DNA of 15,095 nucleotides, taken from an uncultured bacterium. Its GTDB lineage: Bacteria > Patescibacteriota > Patescibacteriia > CAIQCM01. Positions 6,004 through 12,152 of the stretch are shown piece after piece. Numbering within the stretch: position 1 is the stretch's first letter; each line of letters starts with the position of its first letter. The position numbers and the translations under genes are program-made. Location of the stretch: positions 1 to 15,095 of the forward strand of contig CAIQCM010000044.1 in NCBI GenBank assembly GCA_903870305.1, written 5' to 3'. The notes beneath the pieces are model-generated. The model saw only the letters and a list, made by a program, of their open reading frames with translations. It did no database searches and was not told the origin of the DNA.

Positions 6004-7707
6004 CTACCATGAGCCGCCCCCGCCGCCGCCGAAGCCGCCGCCGCCGAAACCGCCGCCGCCGAAGCCGCCGCCGCCGCGCGAGGACGGCGCCACGGAGAGA
6101 TTACGACCGATCGTTGAGGTTGCATTCGTAAGCGTGTTTGCAAACAGGAGCGGCGACCAGCCGTTCATCATTCCTCCGCGGTACCATGACGGCGGCTGCC
6201 TGTCGATGCCCTCAAAGATCCTGGCCCACTTGTCCACCACGCCAAAGACCATTGCATACGGCAAAAACGTTTCGAAAATATTTTCTTTTTCTTCCCACTG
6301 CAATTTATATTTTTCGGCCTTGGATAAATATTCCTTAAAACCGAGCGCTTGCGCGTAAGCGGCCGTCCCTTTGACGGTCCGCGCCGGCATGAAGTAGCCA
6401 AAGAACATGACGATCGCGCCGGGAAGCAAAAGCGAGACCGCGGAGGTTGTTCCGTTCGCCATAAAGCCGCGCATTAACCAGAAAGCGGCGACCGTGTAAG
6501 CGACGCCGATGCCGAAATATACCGACCTAACGATCACCGGGCTTTTTGCAAACCAGCCGCGACGAACGGCGGCCTCGGCCATTTGTTTTTTCGCCGCCGC
6601 GGCGGTGGTGTAAAACTCATTTTTTAGATCGGCGACATCGACCACACTTCCGACGCTAGCACCGGCGCCGAAGATACCGCTAAGGATCAACAACTCGTAA
6701 TCAGCGAGCGATCCGTCGCCGGGAGCCACCTTCTTCAATTCGAAAGAATATGACGACGAAGGGATGATGATATTTGTGGACGGCGACTCGATGATGTTGA
6801 GGTATCCCTTGATCGCCAAGTGAACAATGGTCGCGGTAAGTCCGGCGTTGTCGATCTTCTCCGAAAACAACAATTCCATCTCGGCCGGATTGACGCCATC
6901 GGGCGGTTCGTATTGAACGACCATCGGACCCTGAACCTTAGGGTCGCGGCCTTTCTTGAACCACAGGAGGAACATGACAATGAAGACGATGATCGGAAAA
7001 AAGACGATCCAGTTGTCGGCAAGCCAATCTTCTACTACTTGCGAGGCGGTGGGCGGCGCGACGATCCCCTTCGGCCAACCGACAACGATCGTAAGCGGCT
7101 TGCCGCCGACCTCGTTAAATTGAGCCGTACTGTCTTTGGTCGCTTGAACGCAATCGCCGGGAGTGCTTGAGCCGAGCTCGGTGAAACACTTGGTCGCAAT
7201 AGACGCCGCCTTGACCGTCCCCGGCAAAATAACCGCAGCGGTGATATGGTCCGGCATCCCCAAGTCGCCCCACGGCTCGGTGATCACATTCCAATACAGC
7301 TGATCTTGGTCCGACAAATACAGAAGCGCACGGGAAACGGTATAAGTGATAACGTATGTCTGGGCACCGCTCACCAGAACGTTAGCGTCGCCGATCTTCA
7401 CTTCTTCGTTATCGCCAGCAGACGAAACGGAATATTCCAAATTATTCCCGCTCGCATCGGTAACGGAAATTACCTTTACGCGAAGGTTGAACGGGTTGCC
7501 GGCGGCGGTCGCATATTTAACCGGGATATCGCGAAAGATTCCGTGCCGCTGGTCTGAGAAATCGACGTTCACCGTTTCTTGAATTGTTAAAACCGAGGTC
7601 GGACCGACCGTTATCTTCTGGTCAAACGACGAAAAACCGCTAGCCATTGCGGGAGTAGCTGCGAGAAATAATGTTACTGCAAAAAATAATTGGGCTATTT
7701 TTTTCAT
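6004..7707 (-). CDS. DUF2207-type membrane protein with glycine-rich tail
   Basis: 567 residues from ATG 7707; an earlier in-frame start at 7773 would translate the upstream repeat, and the chosen start gives a clean signal peptide (MKKIAQLFFAVTLFLAATPA, cleavage after AMA at about residue 22). An extracytoplasmic beta-rich domain follows (ITVGPTSVLTIQETVNVDF, RHGIFRDIP). Then come a membrane segment at about 232-250, the family-typical KKGRDP just inside, a cytoplasmic domain, two further membrane segments (about 392-412 and 421-441), the motif LGFKEYLSKAEKYKL, and a tail of GGGGF repeats ending GGGGGGSW (544-567). This architecture matches DUF2207 predicted membrane proteins, whose biochemical role is unknown. 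The upstream repeat supplies a plausible -35 box. The gene stands alone, with repeats at both ends. Confidence 0.9.
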   Translation of the reverse strand: MKKIAQLFFAVTLFLAATPAMASGFSSFDQKITVGPTSVLTIQETVNVDFSDQRHGIFRDIPVKYATAAGNPFNLRVKVISVTDASGNNLEYSVSSAGDNEEVKIGDANVLVSGAQTYVITYTVSRALLYLSDQDQLYWNVITEPWGDLGMPDHITAAVILPGTVKAASIATKCFTELGSSTPGDCVQATKDSTAQFNEVGGKPLTIVVGWPKGIVAPPTASQVVEDWLADNWIVFFPIIVFIVMFLLWFKKGRDPKVQGPMVVQYEPPDGVNPAEMELLFSEKIDNAGLTATIVHLAIKGYLNIIESPSTNIIIPSSSYSFELKKVAPGDGSLADYELLILSGIFGAGASVGSVVDVADLKNEFYTTAAAAKKQMAEAAVRRGWFAKSPVIVRSVYFGIGVAYTVAAFWLMRGFMANGTTSAVSLLLPGAIVMFFGYFMPARTVKGTAAYAQALGFKEYLSKAEKYKLQWEEKENIFETFLPYAMVFGVVDKWARIFEGIDRQPPSWYRGGMMNGWSPLLFANTLTNATSTIGRNLSVAPSSRGGGGFGGGGFGGGGFGGGGGGSW

Positions 7708-7711
7708 TATT

Positions 7712-7740
7712 ATTATATTGCGATAAAAACCAAGAACCAA
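7712..7740 (-). promoter_or_regulatory. predicted promoter of the DUF2207 gene, -35 box inside a dispersed repeat
   Basis: On the minus strand, TTGGTT (7740-7735) lies 17 nt before a perfect TATAAT (7717-7712). The ATG starts only 4 nt after the -10 box, so the transcript would be leaderless or nearly so. The -35 lies in the ccaagaaccaa repeat unit. Confidence 0.5.
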
Positions 7741-7874
7741 GAACCAATTTCCAAGCCAAGAAACAAAAACCAACTTCTGACTCCATCAACAAACACCAGA
7801 ACCAAAAAATGACTTAAAACTTGATTCTTTGTTCTTAGTTTTTTTTGGAAATTGGTTCTTGGTCCTTGGTTCTT
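7728..7874. repeat. inverted repeat of the ggaaattggttcttgg family, copy A
   Basis: The left arm (7728-7754, reverse complement ttggaaattggttcttggtt followed by cttggtt) pairs with the right arm (7847-7874, ttggaaattggttcttggtc followed by cttggtt) with about one mismatch in 27. About 90 bp of A/C-rich sequence lies between. The right arm runs into the stop codon of mltG and the left arm into the promoter of the DUF2207 gene, so it fills the whole gap between them. Confidence 0.8.
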
Positions 7875-8877
7875 ACTTAAGGTACTTTGCCTTAGCGGCG
7901 TTCTGTTCGTCAAGCGTTTGCGAATAGATCACGGTGCCGTCGGGCGCGGTGAGGAAATACAGGTACTTGTTGGGCGTCGGCGTTTGCGCCGCGGCTATCG
8001 AATCGAGTCCGGGGTTGCAGATCGGCGTCGGCGGCAAGCCGGCATATTTGTAGGTGTTCCACAGCGAGTCGGTGCCAAGGTCTTTCGAGGAAACGGACGG
8101 CGAACTTTTTCCGGTCGCGTAGTTCACCGTCGAATCAAACTGAAGCGGCATACCCAAAGCAAGTCGGCGCTTAATAATGTCGGCGACCTTGGCGCGATCG
8201 GCCGGGTCCTTGACCTCGCGCTCGATAAGCGATGCCAAGACCAGCGTCGAATAATCCGGAGCGGGCGAAAGCGAGGCGACCTTAATGAGGTAATCATCAA
8301 GCATCCGGCGCACGACGGTGTTTGCGTCGGTTCCGGCGTAAAAACGGTAAGTGTCCGGAAAAAGATAACCTTCAAGCCCGGCGTTCGCCGGTTTATAAGC
8401 AAGGAACGAATAATCATTCACAAGCGATGTGTCGATCTTGGCGGACGCGGCCGGCGCGCCGGTCGCCTTAAAAAGATCCGCGGAGGACGCGATCACTTTA
8501 GATAGAACCAAGCGAGCGGCAATGTCGCGCAGGTTATAACCTTCGGGGATAGTGACGCTGATCTCGGCTTGCCCTTGCACCGAAAGCGTTTTGATCGCAT
8601 CAACGGCGGACATGCCTTCTTTGAAAATGAAAGTGCCGGCATGCAGGTCTTTTAAATGCCCGGACAAGTCGGCGACGGCGGTGAAAACGGCCGTCGATGA
8701 AATAACGCCCGACCTTTTCAGAATATCGGCGATCTCGCTCGTTGTCATGCCACGCGCGATCACGATCGGCTCGGAGAGGGCGCCGGCGGCGGGCTTTTTC
8801 AGATACGCCTCATAGGCCGCAAACAGAACGGCGATGATGACGACAAAGGAGACGCCGATGCTGACAAGTTTGGTCAT
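7873..8877 (-). CDS. mltG: endolytic murein transglycosylase MltG (YceG-like)
   Basis: 334 residues, close to the usual MltG length. This inner-membrane enzyme cleaves nascent peptidoglycan strands and sets glycan chain length. There is a single N-terminal membrane segment (about 5-22), then a LysM-like region (IVIARGMTTSEIADILKRSG; HAGTFIFKEGMSAVDAI), then the catalytic YceG domain. Hallmarks are GLEGYLFPDTYRF (168-179), LASLIERE with the expected catalytic Glu219, LQFDSTVNYA (246-254) and NTYKYAGLPPTPICNPG (274-290). All core motifs are present. The ATG overlaps the TGA of the upstream PAP2 gene as ATGA, so the two are coupled; both act on cell-wall assembly. The 3' end merges with a dispersed repeat. 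Confidence 0.95.
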   Translation of the reverse strand: MTKLVSIGVSFVVIIAVLFAAYEAYLKKPAAGALSEPIVIARGMTTSEIADILKRSGVISSTAVFTAVADLSGHLKDLHAGTFIFKEGMSAVDAIKTLSVQGQAEISVTIPEGYNLRDIAARLVLSKVIASSADLFKATGAPAASAKIDTSLVNDYSFLAYKPANAGLEGYLFPDTYRFYAGTDANTVVRRMLDDYLIKVASLSPAPDYSTLVLASLIEREVKDPADRAKVADIIKRRLALGMPLQFDSTVNYATGKSSPSVSSKDLGTDSLWNTYKYAGLPPTPICNPGLDSIAAAQTPTPNKYLYFLTAPDGTVIYSQTLDEQNAAKAKYLK

Positions 8878-9440
8878 AAGGAAGATTCTCGACTCGGCTT
8901 CGGCCTCACTCGAATAATATTATTATGCTTGGTGTGCAGGAAATAATGGATCAGGCGGTGAACCAGGAACGCGCAGACGAACCCGAGGAACGCGCCGGCG
9001 ATGACATCCGACAAATAATGAACGCCGACAAAGACCCTGCCAATGGCGATGAGCGCGGCGAGCGCCAAAAGCGCGCCGCCCCAGCGCCTGTCAACCAAAT
9101 ATATCGCACCGGCCGCGGCAAAAGCGATTGAAGCGTGGTCCGACGGAAATGATTTGTCGAGAGCCGATTTATTGATGAGCAAATGCGCCGCCGTTAGCGC
9201 GGCAAAAGGGCGCGGACGAAAATAGATGAGTCCGATCCCCTCGCTTACCAGCCACGCAAGCGCCCCGGAGACGATCGCCGAGGCAAAAGCCCACGAACGG
9301 CGCCGGTCTTGGATGAAAAACGCAACGACCGCGGCCGCTTCGATCCAAATGAGGACTGAGGCGCAAAAAATTCCGATCGCATCAAGCACGGGTGAAAGTC
9401 CGACAAGTCGTTGGATCGCGTAAAAAATTGCCGTGTCCAT
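8874..9440 (-). CDS. PAP2-family membrane phosphatase (likely undecaprenyl-diphosphate phosphatase)
   Basis: 188 residues from ATG 9440; a longer in-frame start at 9590 would overlap the preceding gene by over 120 bp and add a non-membrane basic stretch, so it is rejected. It is a multi-pass membrane protein with the PAP2 phosphatase motifs FRPRPF (74-79), FPSDHA (98-103) and RVFVGVHYLSDV (135-146), including the expected Ser/His of motif 2 and Arg/His/Asp of motif 3. The Lys that often precedes RP by seven residues in motif 1 is absent (Gly here). BcrC-type relatives recycle undecaprenyl diphosphate for peptidoglycan synthesis. The ATGA overlap with mltG supports a cell-wall role, but phospholipid or other isoprenoid phosphates are possible substrates. 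Confidence 0.9.
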   Translation of the reverse strand: MDTAIFYAIQRLVGLSPVLDAIGIFCASVLIWIEAAAVVAFFIQDRRRSWAFASAIVSGALAWLVSEGIGLIYFRPRPFAALTAAHLLINKSALDKSFPSDHASIAFAAAGAIYLVDRRWGGALLALAALIAIGRVFVGVHYLSDVIAGAFLGFVCAFLVHRLIHYFLHTKHNNIIRVRPKPSRESSL

Positions 9441-9463
9441 GCTGGGGAACTTTATCTTTTTTC

Positions 9464-11035
9464 TTACTTCGCGTCCAGGCGATCTAATGATTCCGCGGCG
9501 CTCGAGAGACGGCGCAAACGCACGGGCGCCGAGATCACCTCCTGTCCGCTCGATCCGCGCAGATCGAGCGGGAACGATTCGGTCTTCCAATACCCCTTGC
9601 TCGTCGCGGTAAGGTAGAAGATATTTTGCCCGACGACGAAATTGTATCGGCCGCGACCGTCGGTTACGCGCGTTTCAATAAGTTTGTTGTATGGCGAAGA
9701 GAACAAACGGACCACGGCATGGCTCACCGGACGACCGGTCTTTTCGTCCTTGACCGTGCCCCATTCAGCCGGCTGTTTTGGATGCGACAAGCGCCGAAAG
9801 ATCAGATAAAGCGCGATGTTGAACGCCAAGAGACCGCCTATAAGCGCGGTGGGCGTGATCGCGAAAGCGATGAGGGTAAGAACCGTGCCGATGAGCGAAA
9901 CGGCGTAACGGACATTATTTCTGACGAACCGCCTGATGAAATCGCGGTCGCTCAGGTCCGAGCCGGCCGGATCCAGCGGGATCGACGGATTCACTACCTG
10001 CCCCGCACCCGGCACCGAGAACTTTTGGCCGAAATACAGATTGGCAAATTGACCGTCCTCATGTTCGCCGGCCATGGTCGTTGCCGGAAACACGTATCCC
10101 GACTTGAGCGCCTCCAGGCGGTAGGTGCCTTTGCCCGCGAAGAAAAAGATGCGGCCGGCTTTGTCGGTCACGCGCGTTTGCACGACCCGCCGCGTGTCGG
10201 CGTCGATAAGGCGAACGATCGCCAGGTCGACCGGCATTTTTTTCTGCGAATCGTAAACAACACCCCAAGAATAATCCTTGCGCTTTCTTAAAAACAGGAA
10301 CGGCTGGGTGATGAGCATGAAAATGAGCGCGCCGAGTGAAGAAAGACCCGAAGCCGTCGAAACGATCGCGGCCGCGGTCGAGATCGGCACGACCACTTTC
10401 GTCGAAACGGCATCAACCGTCGGGTCGTTGCGCACGGCGTTCACGGTGCCGGCGGCCGAATCGACAAGCGGCATGATCGCGCCGGTGAAACCGTCGACCG
10501 GGGTGGTTTGGGACCTGGCCAAGATCTTGGCCGCTTCCGGGGGCGGCGCGAGCTTATTTTCGATCGGCCCGGCCACATAGGCCCCGGCCGCAAGTCCGTT
10601 TACCGGCGCCTCCAGAATGAATTCGATGTTGAAAGCCGGACAAACGTCAAGCTCGCAATGCGTGCCGTCGTTATTCAGGGAATAATACAGATAATCGGAG
10701 CCGGCGCCGGGAGGATTTGAGGGAACGCTTTCCAAATATATCTCGCCGTTCAAATTATCGGAAAAGCCGTTCGAGGTGAGCTCCTTGGCGCCGGCGCGAC
10801 CCAGCGCCAACCCGCCCGGGCCGGGTGTGCGATCCCCCGGGTAACCGCCTTTGCCGTCGTAAAAAAATTCCAAAGCCGTGCGGACAGAGTCCATATCGGC
10901 GAGGCGCCTGGCATTCCTCGCCCTCATGCGCGAGCTTGAATAATCGACCGTGGCGATGGTCGAAAGCAGACCAATGATGGTCATGACCGTCAAAAGCTCG
11001 ATCAACGTAAAACCGTGGCGATATTTTTTCACCAT
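9464..11035 (-). CDS. pseudopilin-like protein fused to two carboxypeptidase-regulatory-like domains
   Basis: 523 residues from ATG 11035, which has a perfect TATAAT just upstream. The N-terminus is a class III/type IV prepilin signal: basic VKKYRH, then GFTLIELLTVMTIIGLLSTI with Gly8 as cleavage site and Glu13 at position +5. A pilin-like ectodomain follows (ARRLADMDSVRTALEFFYDG; CELDVC could form a disulfide). Then come a hydrophobic segment (about 220-249) ending FLRKRK, repeat domain 1 (about 255-317, WGVVYDSQKKMPVDLAIVRL, with TDKAGRIFF), two closely spaced membrane segments (about 376-413), and repeat domain 2 (about 424-490, WGTVKDEKTGRPVSHAVVRL, with TDGRGRYNF). The two repeats are clearly homologous and resemble carboxypeptidase-regulatory-like beta-sandwich domains. 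Charge distribution suggests that both repeats face the cytoplasm, which is unusual. Ordinary pseudopilins are 130-200 residues. The PAP2 gene starts 23 bp downstream. A structural or assembly role in a type IV pilus-like machine is inferred. Confidence 0.85.
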   Translation of the reverse strand: MVKKYRHGFTLIELLTVMTIIGLLSTIATVDYSSSRMRARNARRLADMDSVRTALEFFYDGKGGYPGDRTPGPGGLALGRAGAKELTSNGFSDNLNGEIYLESVPSNPPGAGSDYLYYSLNNDGTHCELDVCPAFNIEFILEAPVNGLAAGAYVAGPIENKLAPPPEAAKILARSQTTPVDGFTGAIMPLVDSAAGTVNAVRNDPTVDAVSTKVVVPISTAAAIVSTASGLSSLGALIFMLITQPFLFLRKRKDYSWGVVYDSQKKMPVDLAIVRLIDADTRRVVQTRVTDKAGRIFFFAGKGTYRLEALKSGYVFPATTMAGEHEDGQFANLYFGQKFSVPGAGQVVNPSIPLDPAGSDLSDRDFIRRFVRNNVRYAVSLIGTVLTLIAFAITPTALIGGLLAFNIALYLIFRRLSHPKQPAEWGTVKDEKTGRPVSHAVVRLFSSPYNKLIETRVTDGRGRYNFVVGQNIFYLTATSKGYWKTESFPLDLRGSSGQEVISAPVRLRRLSSAAESLDRLDAK

Positions 11036-11041
11036 GGCTAC

Positions 11042-11070
11042 ATTATAATGTAAAAACCGAGAACCAACAA
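11042..11070 (-). promoter_or_regulatory. predicted promoter of the pseudopilin-fusion gene
   Basis: A perfect -10 TATAAT (11047-11042, minus strand) lies 6 nt before the ATG. A weak -35 (TTGTTG) lies 17 nt upstream within the dispersed repeat. Predicted transcription would begin at or next to the A of ATG. No Shine-Dalgarno sequence is present. Confidence 0.45.
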
Positions 11071-11161
11071 CCAATTTCCAAGCCGATAATTATTTAAATT
11101 TGGTTATTAGTCCTTGGTTCTTTATTCTTATTTGGAAATTGGTTCTTGGTCCTTGGTTCTT
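11052..11161. repeat. inverted repeat of the ggaaattggttcttgg family, copy B
   Basis: The left arm (11052-11081) reads ccgagaaccaacaaccaatt followed by tccaa. The right arm (11131-11161) reads ttggaaattggttcttggtc followed by cttggttctt and is identical over about 28 bp to the right arm of copy A. A third partial unit (ttggttattagtccttggtt, 11100-11119) lies between them. As with copy A, it fills the gap between the 3' end of one gene (mutM) and the promoter of the next. Confidence 0.8.
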
Positions 11162-11168
11162 ATCAATG

Positions 11169-11996
11169 TCATTGTTGACAAGCCGGGCACCAGTACGTTC
11201 CTCGGCCGGCGAGTTTGGTTTTCTTGATCACGCCGCCGTCGCGGCGCAAACAGGATTCACCTTCACGGCCGTAAACCTTAAGATTTTTTACGTTATCCCC
11301 CGCCTCCCCCATGGCATCGACATAAGCGTCGGCCGAAGTGCCGCGAACGGCGATCGATCCAAGGAGGACCTTGCGGATCCCCTTCAATAATTCAACGATC
11401 TCTTTTTTTGAAAGATCACCGGCGGCGCGATCGGGGCGGACGCGGGCGAAATGCAGCGCTTCGGCGGCGTAAATATTCCCGATCCCCGCGATGCTACTCG
11501 GATCCATAATGAGCTGCTTGATCTTCACGCGCGGCCGCTTATTAAAACAAGCGGACAAGGCGGCAGCGTCAAAATTTTTGTCCAGCGGCTCGGGTCCATA
11601 TTTTTGCGCGGCAAGATATTTTTCCAATTCGCTTTTCGAGAATAATTTTAAAAATCCGAACCGGCGATAATCCTCCCACATGAGTTGCTCGCCGTTCGAA
11701 AGCTTGAAAATGACAAAAGTGTGTTTTGCCGGCGGCGCGTTTTTGCCCACGAGCAAAACGCGGCCCGTCATTTTTAAATGGATCGCGAGAGAGCGGCCGT
11801 TTCCAAGATCAATCATCAAAAGTTTGGCGCGGCGGCGAACGGCGATGATCTTCGCGCCGACCGTCCCCTTTTTTAAAGCGGCGGCGGACACGTTCAATCG
11901 CTTAATCGACAAAACTTCGGTCGCTTTGATCATTTTCCCGACCACGGCTTTCTCCAACTGTCTGCGGATTGTTTCGACCTCGGGTAATTCAGGCAT
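11169..11996 (-). CDS. mutM: formamidopyrimidine-DNA glycosylase (Fpg/MutM), zinc finger lacking one Cys
   Basis: 275 residues, normal Fpg length. The enzyme removes oxidised purines such as 8-oxoguanine and cuts the abasic site. The N-terminus PELPEVETIRR carries the catalytic Pro (after Met removal) and Glu. Also visible are Lys58 in RRRAKLLMIDL, IHLKMTGRVL, DYRRFGF (intercalating Arg-Phe region), GIGNIYAAEALH with Asn174, and the C-terminal finger with Arg266 in GRGTYWCPACQQ. The finger normally has four Cys (CxxC...CxxC). Here the first pair reads C249-L-R-R252, so the second Cys is Arg (codon CGC, one transition from TGC). Activity and zinc binding may be altered, or another residue may serve as ligand. 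Immediately upstream lie a GC-rich hairpin (12002-12020) and a palindromic element. No Shine-Dalgarno sequence is visible. Confidence 0.95.
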   Translation of the reverse strand: MPELPEVETIRRQLEKAVVGKMIKATEVLSIKRLNVSAAALKKGTVGAKIIAVRRRAKLLMIDLGNGRSLAIHLKMTGRVLLVGKNAPPAKHTFVIFKLSNGEQLMWEDYRRFGFLKLFSKSELEKYLAAQKYGPEPLDKNFDAAALSACFNKRPRVKIKQLIMDPSSIAGIGNIYAAEALHFARVRPDRAAGDLSKKEIVELLKGIRKVLLGSIAVRGTSADAYVDAMGEAGDNVKNLKVYGREGESCLRRDGGVIKKTKLAGRGTYWCPACQQ

Positions 11997-12001
11997 ATAA
12001 T

Positions 12002-12020
12002 GCTGGCCTTTTGGGCCAGC
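12002..12020. other. strong short hairpin just upstream of mutM start
   Basis: A 7-bp perfect stem gctggcc/ggccagc encloses a ttttg loop, ending 6 nt before the mutM ATG. There is no T-run on either strand. It would occupy the ribosome-binding region of a leadered mutM mRNA, so it could limit translation. Alternatively it is the remnant of a terminator-like element after gpmI. Confidence 0.5.
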
Positions 12021-12128
12021 GGCTCGATGCTAATATACTAATCCCTACGAATATGACAAATACGATACTAATTAGTAACGTCATTCGTTAGATTCGTATC
12101 AATTCGTATATTGGCATCGATCCAAGGC
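12021..12128. repeat. ~108-bp palindromic dispersed element, copy 2 (inverted relative to copy 1)
   Basis: This is the reverse complement of the element at 5880-5989, about 92% identical by eye over 99 bp. The terminal inverted repeats tcgatgctaatatac (left) and the complement of tcgatgccaatatac (right) are present, with ccaagg outside the right end. It lies between the 3' end of gpmI and the 5' end of mutM. The pair bounds a 6-kb block carrying five genes. Confidence 0.85.
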
Positions 12129-12152
12129 CGCGCCTTATATAAGGGCGCGGCC
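12126..12152 (-). other. strong hairpin spanning the gpmI stop codon
   Basis: A 9-bp GC stem (ggccgcgcc/ggcgcggcc) encloses a tta-tataag loop region. The gpmI TAA stop (12135-12137) is inside the loop, so the last codons form one arm. No U-run follows on the minus strand. It may protect the 3' end of the mRNA or slow ribosomes; a weak terminator is possible. Confidence 0.5.

Noticed and set aside
5922..6131. Arg-rich plus-strand frame (RRRRSRRRR-type)
   Set aside because: It is the complement of the GGC-rich codons that encode the glycine tail of the DUF2207 protein.
7852..8505. 217-codon plus-strand frame
   Set aside because: Antisense to mltG, rich in Arg/Gly/Val as expected of a shadow, and begins inside a repeat.
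5880..12128. Composite transposon bounded by the inverted 100-bp elements
   Set aside because: No transposase inside, and the enclosed genes are ordinary housekeeping and envelope genes with composition like their surroundings; chance placement of dispersed repeats is more likely.
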